Shown here: positions 7,236-18,500 of the stretch, piece after piece
Layout: each line of letters begins with the position of its first letter
Position numbering within the stretch: position 1 is the first letter of the stretch
Source of the DNA: Palsa-601 sp052146895
GTDB taxonomy: Bacteria > Actinomycetota > Acidimicrobiia > Acidimicrobiales > Bog-793
Assembly (NCBI GenBank): GCA_052146895.1
Contig: JBKQLZ010000050.1
Coordinates: forward strand, 1-23,269
Direction of reading: 5' to 3'
DNA: 23,269 nucleotides
The notes under the pieces: model-generated
Told to the model about the DNA's origin: nothing
What the model saw: the letters and a program-made list of their open reading frames with translations, nothing else
Database searches by the model: none
Program-made: the position numbers and the translations under genes

Positions 7236-8359
7236 GCGATCGCGACCGGGATCCGGCGAGGCCCGCCGGCGGCAGAGTCAGGCCAGCGCCTCCTGCTGAC
7301 CCGTGAGAGCTTGGCCAGCAACTCGACAGCCGCTGGATCGTCACTCGACGGCCGCACCTCGATCGCACCGTCGGCCAGGAGACGACCCATGATCTCCTTG
7401 CCCCGCTCGGTCCGGACGACGGTGATGGTCCAGTCCCCAAACGCTCCGATCCCGCCTGTCGAGATGTCGGCGTGCTCTGCTGCGAAGTCGGGGCACATCT
7501 TGCAGCCCTCCCTCGTCCAGGCGTGAGCTTCCTTGAGGGGGACCTCGTGATAGCTCCCGTTGCGCATCCAGATCTGGAAGACGCCCTTGATGTTCATCTT
7601 CACCATGTCCTCACGGGGGAGTCCGTAACGGGCGAGGAACAGCTCGTCGAAGATGGCGTCGTCGAACGTCTTCGAGCAGAGCAAGCCGACAGTCAGCACG
7701 AAACGCCTCGCCACCTTTCCCGCACGCCTCGCGCTCATGACCGGCGGCGCGGAGGCCTGGCAGCTCATCCCTACGAGCGCGAGGCGCTCAGCCCCGGCAT
7801 CGATCGCTTGCGCGTACGCAAGGGTGTTGGCGGAGTACGTGTAGCGCGAGCCGGCGGCGGCGAGGACCTCTTCGCGCGTGCGGGCAACGCCGGGGATCGC
7901 CTTCCAACTGGTGCCGTCTCCCTCGAGATAGGAGACGAGGGCTGCGTCGATGACGTCCTTCTCGAGCGCCCAGATCAGCATTGCTGACACCAGCCCACCG
8001 TCCTGGCCTGCCTGGTTCACCGCAGGGTCAGTCGCGCGCGCGAGCACCACCTCCTCGGAGATCCCGAACACCTCGGACTCGAGCCGCTCCCGGCCGAAGA
8101 GGAAGTTGTCGATCTCCGGTTCCCACTCGCGAAAACGAGGGCACGCACGTGTGCAGAGGGTGCAGCCCTTCTCGCCGTGGGTGCAATCGTCGTAACCCCC
8201 GGCTTCTTCGACATGGAACGGCTTGTAGCGCCCACCGCCATCGTCGTACCCGAGCACGTCATAAGGGCACACGACGATGCAGGCCGCACATCCGGTGCAG
8301 AGGCCGGAAGTGACCACCTCGCGGAAGAGGTGTGACCAGTGGGGTTTCTCAGGGGGCAC
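7232..8359 (-). CDS. FrhB-like coenzyme F420 hydrogenase/dehydrogenase beta-subunit family protein
   Basis: A 375-residue flavin and Fe-S protein of the FrhB family. The N-terminus carries a ferredoxin-type cluster, C21-x2-C24-x2-C27-x3-C31 ('CTGCAACIVVCP'), and a second Cys set, C59, C66, C69 and C73 ('CTLCTRACP'), so two 4Fe-4S clusters are likely. The middle has 'QDGGLVSAML' and 'LVGMSCQASAPP', and the C-terminal FrhB_C region has 'GCKMCPDFAAEHADIS' and 'GAFGDW', typical of the F420/FAD-binding fold. It should move electrons between F420 and an Fe-S or other partner; no hydrogenase or dehydrogenase partner gene is in the window, so the substrate is unknown. GTG at 8359 has an excellent AAGGAG 7 nt upstream. 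The sortase gene ends 43 nt before it on the same strand. Confidence 0.9.
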   Translation of the reverse strand: MPPEKPHWSHLFREVVTSGLCTGCAACIVVCPYDVLGYDDGGGRYKPFHVEEAGGYDDCTHGEKGCTLCTRACPRFREWEPEIDNFLFGRERLESEVFGISEEVVLARATDPAVNQAGQDGGLVSAMLIWALEKDVIDAALVSYLEGDGTSWKAIPGVARTREEVLAAAGSRYTYSANTLAYAQAIDAGAERLALVGMSCQASAPPVMSARRAGKVARRFVLTVGLLCSKTFDDAIFDELFLARYGLPREDMVKMNIKGVFQIWMRNGSYHEVPLKEAHAWTREGCKMCPDFAAEHADISTGGIGAFGDWTITVVRTERGKEIMGRLLADGAIEVRPSSDDPAAVELLAKLSRVSRRRWPDSAAGGPRRIPVAIA

Positions 8360-8366
8360 CCGGGAG

Positions 8367-8372
8367 CTCCTT
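8367..8372 (-). promoter_or_regulatory. Shine-Dalgarno of the FrhB-like gene
   Basis: The minus strand reads AAGGAG with a 7-nt spacer to the GTG at 8359, which fixes this start. It lies in the 43-nt gap after the sortase stop. Confidence 0.7.
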
Positions 8373-8402
8373 CGATGGCTGTGACTTCTCGACTCGACGA
8401 GC

Positions 8403-9452
8403 CTACGCCGGAGCGACCGACTCGATCAGCAACGTGCCGTGACGGACGGTCAGCAACATTGTGACGTTGTCAGAGTGCAGGTCGACCGACTGCACGCTCG
8501 TGCCGTCGACGTCGATGGTGGCGTAGAGCTTCGTCTCATCGACCCACGCCCTCGGCATGGCCAGCCCAGGAACCGCGAGGTCGCGCCACCAGGCCGCGTT
8601 CCCCTGCGCTATCGCCTTTTCGGCCCCGAAGAACGACTCGAGAGCATCAGCGTCGACGTCGAGCGCAGCTGGGCCCTGCCGCCAGCGCGGCGACGGGGAG
8701 CCTGTGATCGACATCGTGCCGAGCAGGATCGGATTGTCCTGCAAAGTAAGTCCCTCGGCCACGAGCGCCTGAGGTGCCGGGACGAGCAGATGCGTCACAG
8801 CCTGCGGCGCGCTTGCGACGGACGTGGTGCTGCGGCTGAAGAGGAATGACGTGAGCACGACATATCGGTCGGGAGTCCAGAAGAGCGCGTTGGTCGGGTA
8901 GCAGGTGACGAGCGCAAGGCCTCGCCCATCCGGTGGGGTCTTGAGAACAGTCCCCGGCGTCACGATCTCGGAGTTGGTCATCTCGAAGACGGACTCCGCA
9001 CAAGCGTCGTGCCAGATGATCTGGCTTCCGGGCTTGAGCGAGCTGATGCCGGAGAAGTAGCTGACGTCGTGAGCTTCGATGACGCTCTCGCCCATTTCCC
9101 CTGGCCACGGGCTCACGGGATCATGGCCGACCGCGATGTTGAGTACAGGGTCGCCGAGGCCCTGAAGCACCGGGGCTCGGAGCTGCAGCTTCGGAACCTC
9201 GAGGATGCCGGCGAGGTGGGTGCTCGTGCTGTTCTTCGATGGGAGGGTCGGACGGCAGGTCTTGTGGTGCTTGCCCGACGGCCCGGTTCCGGTTCCGGGC
9301 GGCTGCGAGCCGAGGTGCTCATGAAGCAGGGCTTGGCCGCCGACGGCGGACCGATGATCCCACCAGAGGGGGTAGCCGATTCCGATCGCGGCTGCGCCGA
9401 TCAGGAGCACCCCGACGACGGTCAGGATCCAGCCGGACCTCCGTCTGTGCAT
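8403..9452 (-). CDS. Sortase with a C-terminal extension, probably dedicated to the giant surface protein
   Basis: A 349-residue membrane-anchored sortase (transpeptidase). There is one N-terminal membrane helix at about 9-30 and a Pro/Gly/Lys-rich linker at 48-75. The sortase fold begins at 'LEVPKLQLRAPVLQG' and includes catalytic His128 in 'IEAHDVSYFSG', Cys184 in 'LALVTCYPT' and Arg196 in 'TPDRYVV'. The TCYP and P-x-RY patterns look closest to class D-like enzymes, but class is not certain. Unusually, about 150 residues follow the catalytic Arg, including 'TLQDNPILLGTMSITG' and 'AAWWRDLAVPGLAMPRAW', with no recognised domain. ATG at 9452 is chosen because it directly precedes the Arg-rich stretch and membrane helix (GTG at 9458 is an alternative). 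It begins 95 nt after the giant gene, and so probably anchors that protein. Confidence 0.9.
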   Translation of the reverse strand: MHRRRSGWILTVVGVLLIGAAAIGIGYPLWWDHRSAVGGQALLHEHLGSQPPGTGTGPSGKHHKTCRPTLPSKNSTSTHLAGILEVPKLQLRAPVLQGLGDPVLNIAVGHDPVSPWPGEMGESVIEAHDVSYFSGISSLKPGSQIIWHDACAESVFEMTNSEIVTPGTVLKTPPDGRGLALVTCYPTNALFWTPDRYVVLTSFLFSRSTTSVASAPQAVTHLLVPAPQALVAEGLTLQDNPILLGTMSITGSPSPRWRQGPAALDVDADALESFFGAEKAIAQGNAAWWRDLAVPGLAMPRAWVDETKLYATIDVDGTSVQSVDLHSDNVTMLLTVRHGTLLIESVAPA

Positions 9453-9503
9453 CGCCACTGCTTCAGTGTGACCGAAGTGGGACTCATGGGGTCCGCGCGG
9501 GGC

Positions 9504-9525
9504 GCGGCCGAGCGTTCTCGGGCGC
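9504..9525 (-). terminator. Possible hairpin between the giant gene and the sortase
   Basis: A stem of CCGAG/CTCGG (9508-9512 with 9517-9521, loop 9513-9516) is extended by three pairs after one mismatch. No T-run follows on either strand, so it is not a clear intrinsic terminator. It could lower sortase expression relative to the surface protein, or be chance in GC-rich DNA. Confidence 0.25.
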
Positions 9526-9547
9526 CACCGCCGGTTGCTCCCCACCC

Positions 9548-12500
9548 CTACGGGCGGTCGCGCCGTACGACCACTCTCGCCGGCCGACGGCGACGACGGC
9601 CCTGCTCGATGCTGCCTGCGCCGGCAAGGCCGAGCAGGATCACGAGCAGCCAGTACAGCCAACCAGACCAAGGCTGTCCTGTGTGCACAGGCGGGATCGG
9701 CGTGCCGGACGGTACAGGGGTGATGGAGACGGAGGACCGCGGCTTACCGCTCGGGCTCGGTGTCGTCTGGTGCTCGACGGCAACGTTGGTGACCGTGCCG
9801 CTCGAAGCTTGGACGGTCACGACGATGTGCAAGGAGACTGTCTTTCCGTCTGCGAGCGAGGCGATCGACCAGGTGATGGTCTCTACGCCCTTCACCAGCG
9901 CCTCCGTGACCTTCCCCGTGCCTGACCCGGCCGAGACGAACGTGAGGCCCGGCGGAAGGGCATCTGTGATCACGACGCCTCGAGCAGCGTCGGGACCGGC
10001 GTTGGTCGCGGTGATCGTGTATGTGTCGCTAGTTCCCGCTTTCGGCTTGGTGTCCGCAACGGTCTTCTTCACCGTCACCGATGCACCGGGCCCCGGCGTC
10101 GCCGTGGCCGTGGACGACTGGCGCTGGCCCTTCGGGTTCGGGGTCGACTGGGTCTCGGTAGCGGTGTTGACGATCCGCCCGGAGCCCACTGTGACGCGAA
10201 CCACGATGGTGAGCGTCGCGGCGGCACCGTTCGCGAGGGTGCCGATCGTCCAGGTGATCGTCGGGACGCCCTTTACCGTGCTCTCGTGCACCGTGCCCGT
10301 GGCGGACGACGAGGAGACGTACGCAAGTCCGGCAGGCAGCGGGTCAACGACTAGCACGCCCTTGGCCGCATCCGGTCCGGCGTTGGACACCTTCACCGTA
10401 TATGTGTCGTCGGTCCCGTTCACGGGCTTCGGATCCGCCACGGTCTTCTTGATCGAGACGTTCGCAGCCGACTGCGGGTGGCTAGTGGCAGACGATGACT
10501 GCTGCTGTCCGTTCGGGTCCGGCGTCGACTGGGACTCGGTGGCGGTGTTCACGATCGTGCCGGAGTCCGCCTCGACCGTCACAACTATCTCGAGGCTCGC
10601 GCTCTCGCCATCCTGGAGGGTGCCGATGGTCCAGGTGATTGTCGGCACGCCCTTGACCGTGGACTCGCTAACGGTCCCGGTGGCGGACGACGCGGACACG
10701 TAGGCGAGCCCTGCCGGCAGCGGGTCGGTGACTACAACTCGCTTGGCCGAGTCAGGACCGGCGTTGGAGACCTTCACCGTGTATGTGTCGGACTCGCCGG
10801 CGACCGGCCGTGAGTTGCTCACCGTCTTCTTGATCGACACGGCGGCATCCGACATCGGGTTGATCGGAACGCTGCCCGTCGGGTCGCCGGTCGGGTTCGG
10901 GTCGGTCTGAGTCTCATGGGCGGTGTTGGTGATCGTGCCCGAGCTGGCGGTGACCTCAACTGTGACCGTGGCCGTGGCCGTCGCGCCGCTCGCAAGCGTG
11001 CCGACGGTCCAGGTGACGGTGCCGGCGCCGTTGGAGATCGTGCCGGTCACTGTCGCCGAGCTGACGTAGATGAGGCCAGCAGGAAGGGCGTCCGTTACGA
11101 CCACGCCGGTGGCCGAGTCAGGGCCGGCGTTGTGGAGAGTCAGCGTGTACGTGTCGTCGGTCCCGTCGGCCGGAGTCGGATTGGCGACAGTCTTGGTGAG
11201 AGTGACGTTCGCCGCCGGCGTCGGGCTGATCGGAACGGTTCCGGTCGGGTTGCCGGTCGGGTTCGGGTCGGTCTGGGTCTCGTTGGCGGTGTTGGTGATC
11301 GTGCCGGAGTTGGCGTTCACCTTGACGGTGATCGTTGCCGTGGCGGTGGCGTCGTCCGCGAGGGTGCCGGCTGTCCACGTGACGGTCTGCACGCCTGCCA
11401 CGATTGTCTCTGCGATCGTTCCCGTCGTGGTGGCAGAGCTCTCGTACACAAGCCCAGCCGGGAGTGGGTCGGTGACCTTCACGCCGGTCGCGGCGTCCGG
11501 TCCGGCATTGTGGATCGACAGCGTGTAGGTGTCGTCGGTGCCGTCTGCAGGCGTGGGGTTCGCGACTGTCTTCGTCAGCGTCACGCTCGCTGCGGGTGTG
11601 GGATTGACCGGCACGCTGCCGGTCGGGTTACCGGTCGGGTTCGGGTCGGTCTGGGTCTCATGAGCGATGTTCGTGATCGTGCCACTGCCGGCATTGACGG
11701 TGACGGTGATCGTGGCGGTCGCGGTGGCGCTGTCTGCGAGAGTGCCTACGGTCCACGTGACGGTCTGCACGCCTGCCACGACGGCCTCTGAGATCGAGCC
11801 CGTCGCAGTGGCAGAGCTGACGTAGGCGAGACCTGCAGGGAGGGCGTCGGTCACTACCACGCCGGTGGCCGAGTCAGGCCCGGCGTTGTGGAGAGTCAGC
11901 GTGTATGAGTCGTTCGTGCCGTCTGCCGGGGTGGCGTTCGTGACCGTCTTGGTGAGCGTGACGCTCGCCGCAGGAGTCGGGTTGACCGGGACGCTCCCGG
12001 TGGGATTACCCGTCGGGTTGGGGTCTGTCTGGGTCTCGTTGGCCGTGTTGGTGATCGTGCCCGAGTTGGCGTTCACCGTCACCGTGACCGTGGCCGTCGC
12101 GGTGGCGCTGTCTGCGAGCGTGCCGACGGTCCACGTGACGGTGTCGGTGCCGGCGTTGAAGGCGATCGAGCCCGTCTCAGTGGCAGAGCTGACGTAGGCG
12201 AGACCGGCAGGGAGGACGTCGGTCACGACGACGCCGGTGGCCGAGTCAGGCCCGGCGTTGTGGAGCGTCAGCGTGTATGAGTCGTTCGTGCCGTCGACCG
12301 GGGTGGCGTTCGTGACCGTCTTGGTGAGCGTGACGCTCGCCGCAGGAGTCGGGTTGACCGGCACGCTCCCCGTGGGATTGCCCGTCGGGTTGGGGTCTGT
12401 CTGGGTCTCATGAGCGGTGTTCGTGATCGTGCCCGAGTTGGCGTTCACGGTGACCGTGACCGTGGCCGTCGCGGTGGCCGACTTCGCGAAGGTGCCGATC

Positions 12501-15500
12501 GTCCAGGTGACGGTGTCGGTGCCGGCGTTGAAGGCGATAGAGCCGGTCGCAGTCGCCGAGGAGACGTAGGTGAGACCGGCCGGGAGGACGTCTGTCACGA
12601 CCACACCTGTGGCCGAGTCGGGGCCGGCGTTAGTCGCACCGAGGGTGAAGGTGTCGTTCGTGCCGTCTGCCGGCGTCGGGTTGTTGACCGTCTTTGTGAT
12701 CGAGACGTTCGCAGCCGTCGTCGGGCTGACCGAGGCAGAGGCAGATGTCGTGCCGGTCGGGTTCGGGTTCGACTGGGTCTCGTTGGCGGTGTTGGTGATC
12801 GTGCCCGAGTTGGCGTTCACCGTCACGGTGATCGTCGCTGTCGCAGAAGCCGACTTCGCGAAGGTGCCGATAGTCCAGGTGACGGTGTCGGTGCCGGCGT
12901 TGAAGGCGATAGAGCCCGTCGCAGTCGCAGAGGAGACGTAGGCGAGACCGGCTGGGAGGACGTCTGTGACCGTGACGTTCTGGCCTGCGTCAGGGCCGGA
13001 GTTCGTCGCACCGAGGGTGAAGGTGACGTTCGTGCCGTCTGCAGGGGTCGGGTTGTTGACCGTCTTGGTGATCGAGACGTTCGCAGCCGTCGTCGGGCTG
13101 ATCGGAACGCTTCCCGTCGGGTTACCCGTCGGGTTGGGGTCTGACTGGGTCTCATGAGCGGTGTTGGTGATAGTGCCCGAGCTCGCATTGACTGTGACCG
13201 CGATAGTGGCGATGGCGGTCGCGTTCCGTGGGAGGGTGCCAACGGTCCAGGTGACCGTCTGGACCCCTCCGACTAGCGCCTCTGTGATCGTGCCGGTGAT
13301 CGTGGCGGAGCTCACGTAGGCGAGACCGGCCGGGAGAGCATCAGTCACAACGACGCTGGTCGCGCCGTTGGGGCCTGTGTTGTGGAGACTCAGCGTGTAT
13401 GAGTCGGTCGTGCCGTCTGCCGGCGTCGGGTTCAAGACCGTCTTGACGAGGGTGACGTTGGCGGCAGAGGTCGGGTTGACCGAGGCAGAGGCCGATGTCG
13501 TGCCGGTCGGGTTCGGGTTCGTCTGGGTCTCGTTGGCGGTGTTGGTGATCGTGCCCGAGTTGGCGTTCACAGTCACGGTGATCGTCGCTGTCGCAGAAGC
13601 CGACTTCGCGAAGGTGCCGATAGTCCAGGTGACGGTGTCGGTGCCGGCGTTGAAGGCGATAGAGCCCGTCGCAGTCGCTGAGCTCACGTAGGTGAGACCG
13701 GCCGGGAGGACGTCTGTCACGACCACACCTGTGGCCGAGTCGGGGCCTGCGTTAGTCGCACCGAGGTCGAAGGTGTCGTTCGTGCCGTCTGCCGGCGTCG
13801 GGTTGTTGACGGTCTTGGTGATCGAGACGTTCGCAGCCGCGAGTGGGTTGATTACGGCGCTCGACGACTGGGTACCGGTCAGGTTGGCTGTCGTCTGGGT
13901 CTCTGTGGCGGTGTTCGTGATGGTGCCGGTCTGGACTACCTGGACGACGACGGTGGCGGTGGCGGAGGCGGCGTTCGCGAGGCTGCCCACGGTCCAGGTG
14001 ACTGTCTGGACTCCTGCGACGAGGGCCTCCGAGATCGAGCCTGTCGCAGTCGCTGAGGAGACGTAGGAGACGCCAGCGGGAAGAGCATCGGTGACCGATA
14101 CGCCAGCGGCGGAGTCGGGACCGGCGTTGGTCACCTTGAGGGTGTAGGTGTCGTTCGTGCCGTCATCCGGTGTGGCGTTCGACACCGTCTTCAGGATTGA
14201 CACATTCGCGACGGGGACGGGATTTATGTTGACTGAGGCGGTAGTGGTACCCGATGGGTTGGCGGTGGTCTGCGTTTCCGTCGCCGTGTTGGTGATCGTG
14301 CCCGAGTTGGCATTCACCTGAACTGTGATGGTGGCGGTGGCAGAGGCGGCGTTCGCCAGGCTGCCCACTGTCCAGGTGACGGTCTGCACTCCTGCCACCA
14401 ACGCTTCGCTGATCGTGCCGGTCGTGGTGGCGGAGCTCACATAAGCGAGGCTGGCAGGAAGCGAGTCGCTCACCGCAACACCGGCGGCGGCATCTGGGCC
14501 GGCGTTGGTCACCTTGAGGGTGTAGGTGTCGTTCGTGCCGTCATCCGGTGTGGCGTTCGAGACCGTCTTGCTGAGGCTCACGCTGGCGGCGCCTACGACC
14601 GTGTTGCTGGCCGACGCGCTCTGAGTTCCTGTCGGGTCGGCCGTCGTCTGGGTCTCGGTGGCGGTGTTGGTGATCGTGCCGGACGCGCTGTCCAAGACGA
14701 GCACCGTGATCGTGGCCGTCGCGGTCGCTCCATTTGCCAGCGCCCCCACTGTCCAAGTGACCGTGCCGTTGGTACCCACGGTTGGATTGGACAAGCTTCC
14801 GGTGGCCGAGGACGAGGAGACGAAGGTGGTGCCGGCTGGAAGCGGATCGGTCACCGACACGCCCGCGGCAGCGTCTGGACCGGCGTTCGACAACCCGATC
14901 GTGTAGGCGATCTGTGTCCCATGGGGAGTACTGGTTGACGGATTGGCGATCTTCGTGATCGACACATTGGCGGCGGCCACAACGGTGTTGGTTGCCGATG
15001 CCGTCTGAGTTCCGGTGAGATTCTTCGTTGTCTGAGTCTCTGTGGCGGTGTTGGTCATGGTCCCGAGCGCGGCTGTATTCGAGACGAGAACTGTGATCGT
15101 GGCCGTTGCACTGGCTCCGTTGGCGAGCGTGCCAACAGTCCAGGTGACCGTTCCGTTGGTACCTACGGTCGGGTTGGAGAGGCTGCCGGTGGCTGTCGAC
15201 GAGGAGACAAAGGTCGTGCCCACCGGGATCGGGTCTGAGACCGATACCCCAGCAGCAGAGTCGGGCCCTGCATTCGTAGCTTGCAATGTGTAGGTGATCT
15301 GAGTTCCGTGCGGCGCATTGCCTGTCGGGTTAGCGACCTTTGTGATCGAGACGTTTGCTACCGGTACCGGTGTGAGAGCGAAGCTTGCTTGCTCGGAGTC
15401 CGCTGTGGCGCCGGACGTGTTCGGCACCGTTTGCGAGAGCGTCGCCGTGTTGGTGACTGCGCTCGAGGTGTTCACGGTGACTGTGATGAGGAGCGATGCG

Positions 15501-18500
15501 GTGTCGCCTGACACGAACGATGGGATCGTCCAAGTCACCGTCGGCACTCCGCCGACAAGTCCCTCGCTCACCGAGGTTGAGACTCCGTCAGTCGTCACCG
15601 GTGCAGTGCCGGCGGGAGAGCCATACGAGACGTAAGCGAGGCCGGTAGGCATCGGGTCGGTAACTGTGACGGCTCCGGCCGAGTTCGGTCCGTTATTCGC
15701 GACGCTCAATGTGAACGTCATGATCGAGCCGTCGTTCGGCGTGCCGGTCGAGCCCGTCTTCGCGATGGTGACGTTCGCTCCGGCCGTCGGGTTGACCGAG
15801 ACACCCGCAGAAGTCGCGGTCTGACCAGATGAGTTAGGGGTGAGCGGCGACTGCGTCTCGGTCGCGATGTTGGTGATCGTTCCGGAGCTCGCGGCGACGA
15901 GCACCGTGATCTGCAGCGAGGCCGAGTCGCCGTTGGCGATGGTTCCAAGCGTCCAGGTGACCGTCGGTGTACCGCTCACCGATGCTTCGGAGACCGACGT
16001 CGACGCCCCATCGGTTGTCGTTGGTGCCGTCGGGGAAATGAGCGTGACGGTCTCGCTCGACACCGTCTGGGTGGCGGCCGCTGACATTGTTGCCGTAGTG
16101 CCAGCTCCGCCCAAGGTGACTGTCGTGCCGGTCGGGATACCGAAGCCGGATACGAGGTCCACGCCAGAGCCGCTGAAGCTGCCGGCAGGTCCGGTGAGCG
16201 TGGTGGAGCCGCTCGTGATCGAGGCCGACAAGACTTTCGTGGCCGCCCCGTACGACACGTAGGTGAGCCCAGCCGGCAAGGGATCGGTCACTACGAGGTT
16301 CTGAACAGCCCGCGGGCCGTTGTTCACTACGTGCAATGTGTAGGTCTCGGCCGAACCGTCCGGCGGCGTCGCGGCGCTCGCCGTCTTCGTCAGCACGACG
16401 GTCGCAGTTCCGGTGGGAGTAATTGCAGCAGACGCGGTCTCGGCGTTCGTGGTCGCGCCAGCGCTGTTGGGCGTGGTCTGGCTCTCGGTCGCGGTGTTGG
16501 TGATGGTTCCCGACGAGGACGTGGCACGCACGAGCACGACGATGGACTTGCTAGCGCCAGGGGCGAGAGCGAAGCCGGTCAGCGTCGGTGTGCAAGTCGT
16601 CCCCCAGGTAACCGTCCCGCCCGCTTGGCAGACGTTGGTTCCGGCCGGTGACGTGTTCACCTCATCGAGCGTCACCGCTTCCGCGGCATTGGTCGCGGTG
16701 GCGGCATTGGACATGGTGGCAGAAGTCCCACTAGCCACCGCCGTGATGACGGTCCCGTTCGGGATATCGGGGCCCGTGACTGGATAGCCGACATCACCGG
16801 CAACGAACGTGCCAGTTGGCCCTGTGATGGTTGTAGAAGCGTTCGTGACGCCGCCGGTGAAGCTCACAGGCGATCCGGAAGAGACGTAGGTGACTCCCGC
16901 CGGCAACGGGTCGGTGACTGTCACGCCTTGAGCGGTGTCGGGTCCGTCACCGGTAACCGAGATCACATATGCCGTCTCGTCCAACGGGTCCGCGGCCCCG
17001 ACTTGTGGGGCAAGGTCGATAGCAGTCTTCGTAAGAGTGACGTTTGCCACTGGTGTGGGGTTGATCGTGACTGATCCCGATGTGGTGGTGCCGCCGGAAG
17101 AGTTCGGCGTCGTCTGTGTCTCGACGGCCGTGTTGACGATCGAGCCCGACCCGACAGTGAGCTCCACCGTGATCGTCAACTGCACCGAGGCTGCGTCCGC
17201 CAGCGTGCCGATCGTCCATGTCACGACGTTGCCGGACTCGGTGGCAGTGGTCCCGCCTGGGGCGGCTCCGTTCGAGACAAAGACCTCGCCAGCGGGAAGA
17301 GCGTCAGTGACGCTGACTCCGGCCGCCGATTGCGGACCGTTGTTAGTGACCGTGAGCGTGTAGGTGTCGTCAGACCCGTCGGCTGGCGTCGCGTTCGACA
17401 CCGTCTTCTTCACGACCACAGTCGCCACGCTCGGCGGGTTGATCGTTGCGCTCGCAGTGGTCGTTCCGCCCGGGTTGAGGGTCGTCTGCGTCTCGGTGGC
17501 AGTGTTGGTGATAGTCGCGCCGGCGGTGAAGGTTGCCGTGAAGGTCAGCGATGCCGTCGCGCCGTCGGCGAGAGTGCCCACGGTCCAGTCGATCTCCTGG
17601 AGGCCGCTGTGGTGCGTGTGCTCGGTGGCAGTCCCCTGTGTAGGCGTCCCGAGGCTCTGGTAGGTGAGCGCTCCCGGGAGGTCGTCGGTCAGGGCGACGC
17701 CTGCGGCCGAGTCCGGTCCGTTGTTCGTAGCAGTCAACGTGTACGTCGCAGTCGTCCCAGTCGTCGACACTGTCTTCGTGATCGACACGTTGGCAGCAGG
17801 TGTCACAGTGATGGATGCCGAGGCGGAAGTGCTGTCCTGCCCGTTAGGCAGTGGCGTAGTCGACGACTGAGTCTCGACGGCCGTGTTGACGATGGGGTTG
17901 CCTCCGTTCGAGCCGGAAATGTTGGCAAGCACCACCATCGATGCGGAATCGCCCTCTGCGAAGGTCCCTATGTTCCAAGTGAGCGTGTCGCCGCCGGCCG
18001 AGGCTGTCGTCGTCGCTCCATCGGCCGTCGTCGGCGCCGCAGCGGGAGTGACAACTGTGATCGCCTCGCTCGCGACTGTGCCCGTTGCCGGCGACGTGAT
18101 CGTCGCGGACGCTCCCCCACCCGCCACCGCCGAGATCGTCGACCCTGTCGTGATATCAGTCCCGATGACATAGTCGCCGACGTCCCCGGTGAAGGTGCCG
18201 GCCGCGCCCGTGATGGTCGTAGATGCATTCGTGACCCCGACGCCGCTCACCGATGTGGGCGAGCCGTACTGAACGAGGCCGAGACCGGCGGGGAGCGTGT
18301 CGATGACCTGGACCGTCTGGGCGGGGTCGGGGCCGCCGTTCTCCGCCGAGATCGTGTACGCGACCGTCGAGCCGTCGACCGGTGTCGCGTTGGAAACGGT
18401 CTTCGTGAGGACGACATCGGCCACTGCGGTGGGCGTGATCATCGCCGAGGACTGCTGCGTGCCGGTCACATCTGGCGTGCTCGCCGCCTGAGACTCGATC

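Noticed and set aside
9009..15300. Many long open frames on the plus strand opposite the giant gene, the longest over 560 codons (9009-10703)
   Set aside because: They mirror the DUF11 repeats in antisense, share the same periodicity, and encode Val/Pro/Arg-rich sequence without recognisable domains. The minus frame has a signal peptide, known domains and a sorting signal, so the plus frames are by-products of GC-rich codon use.
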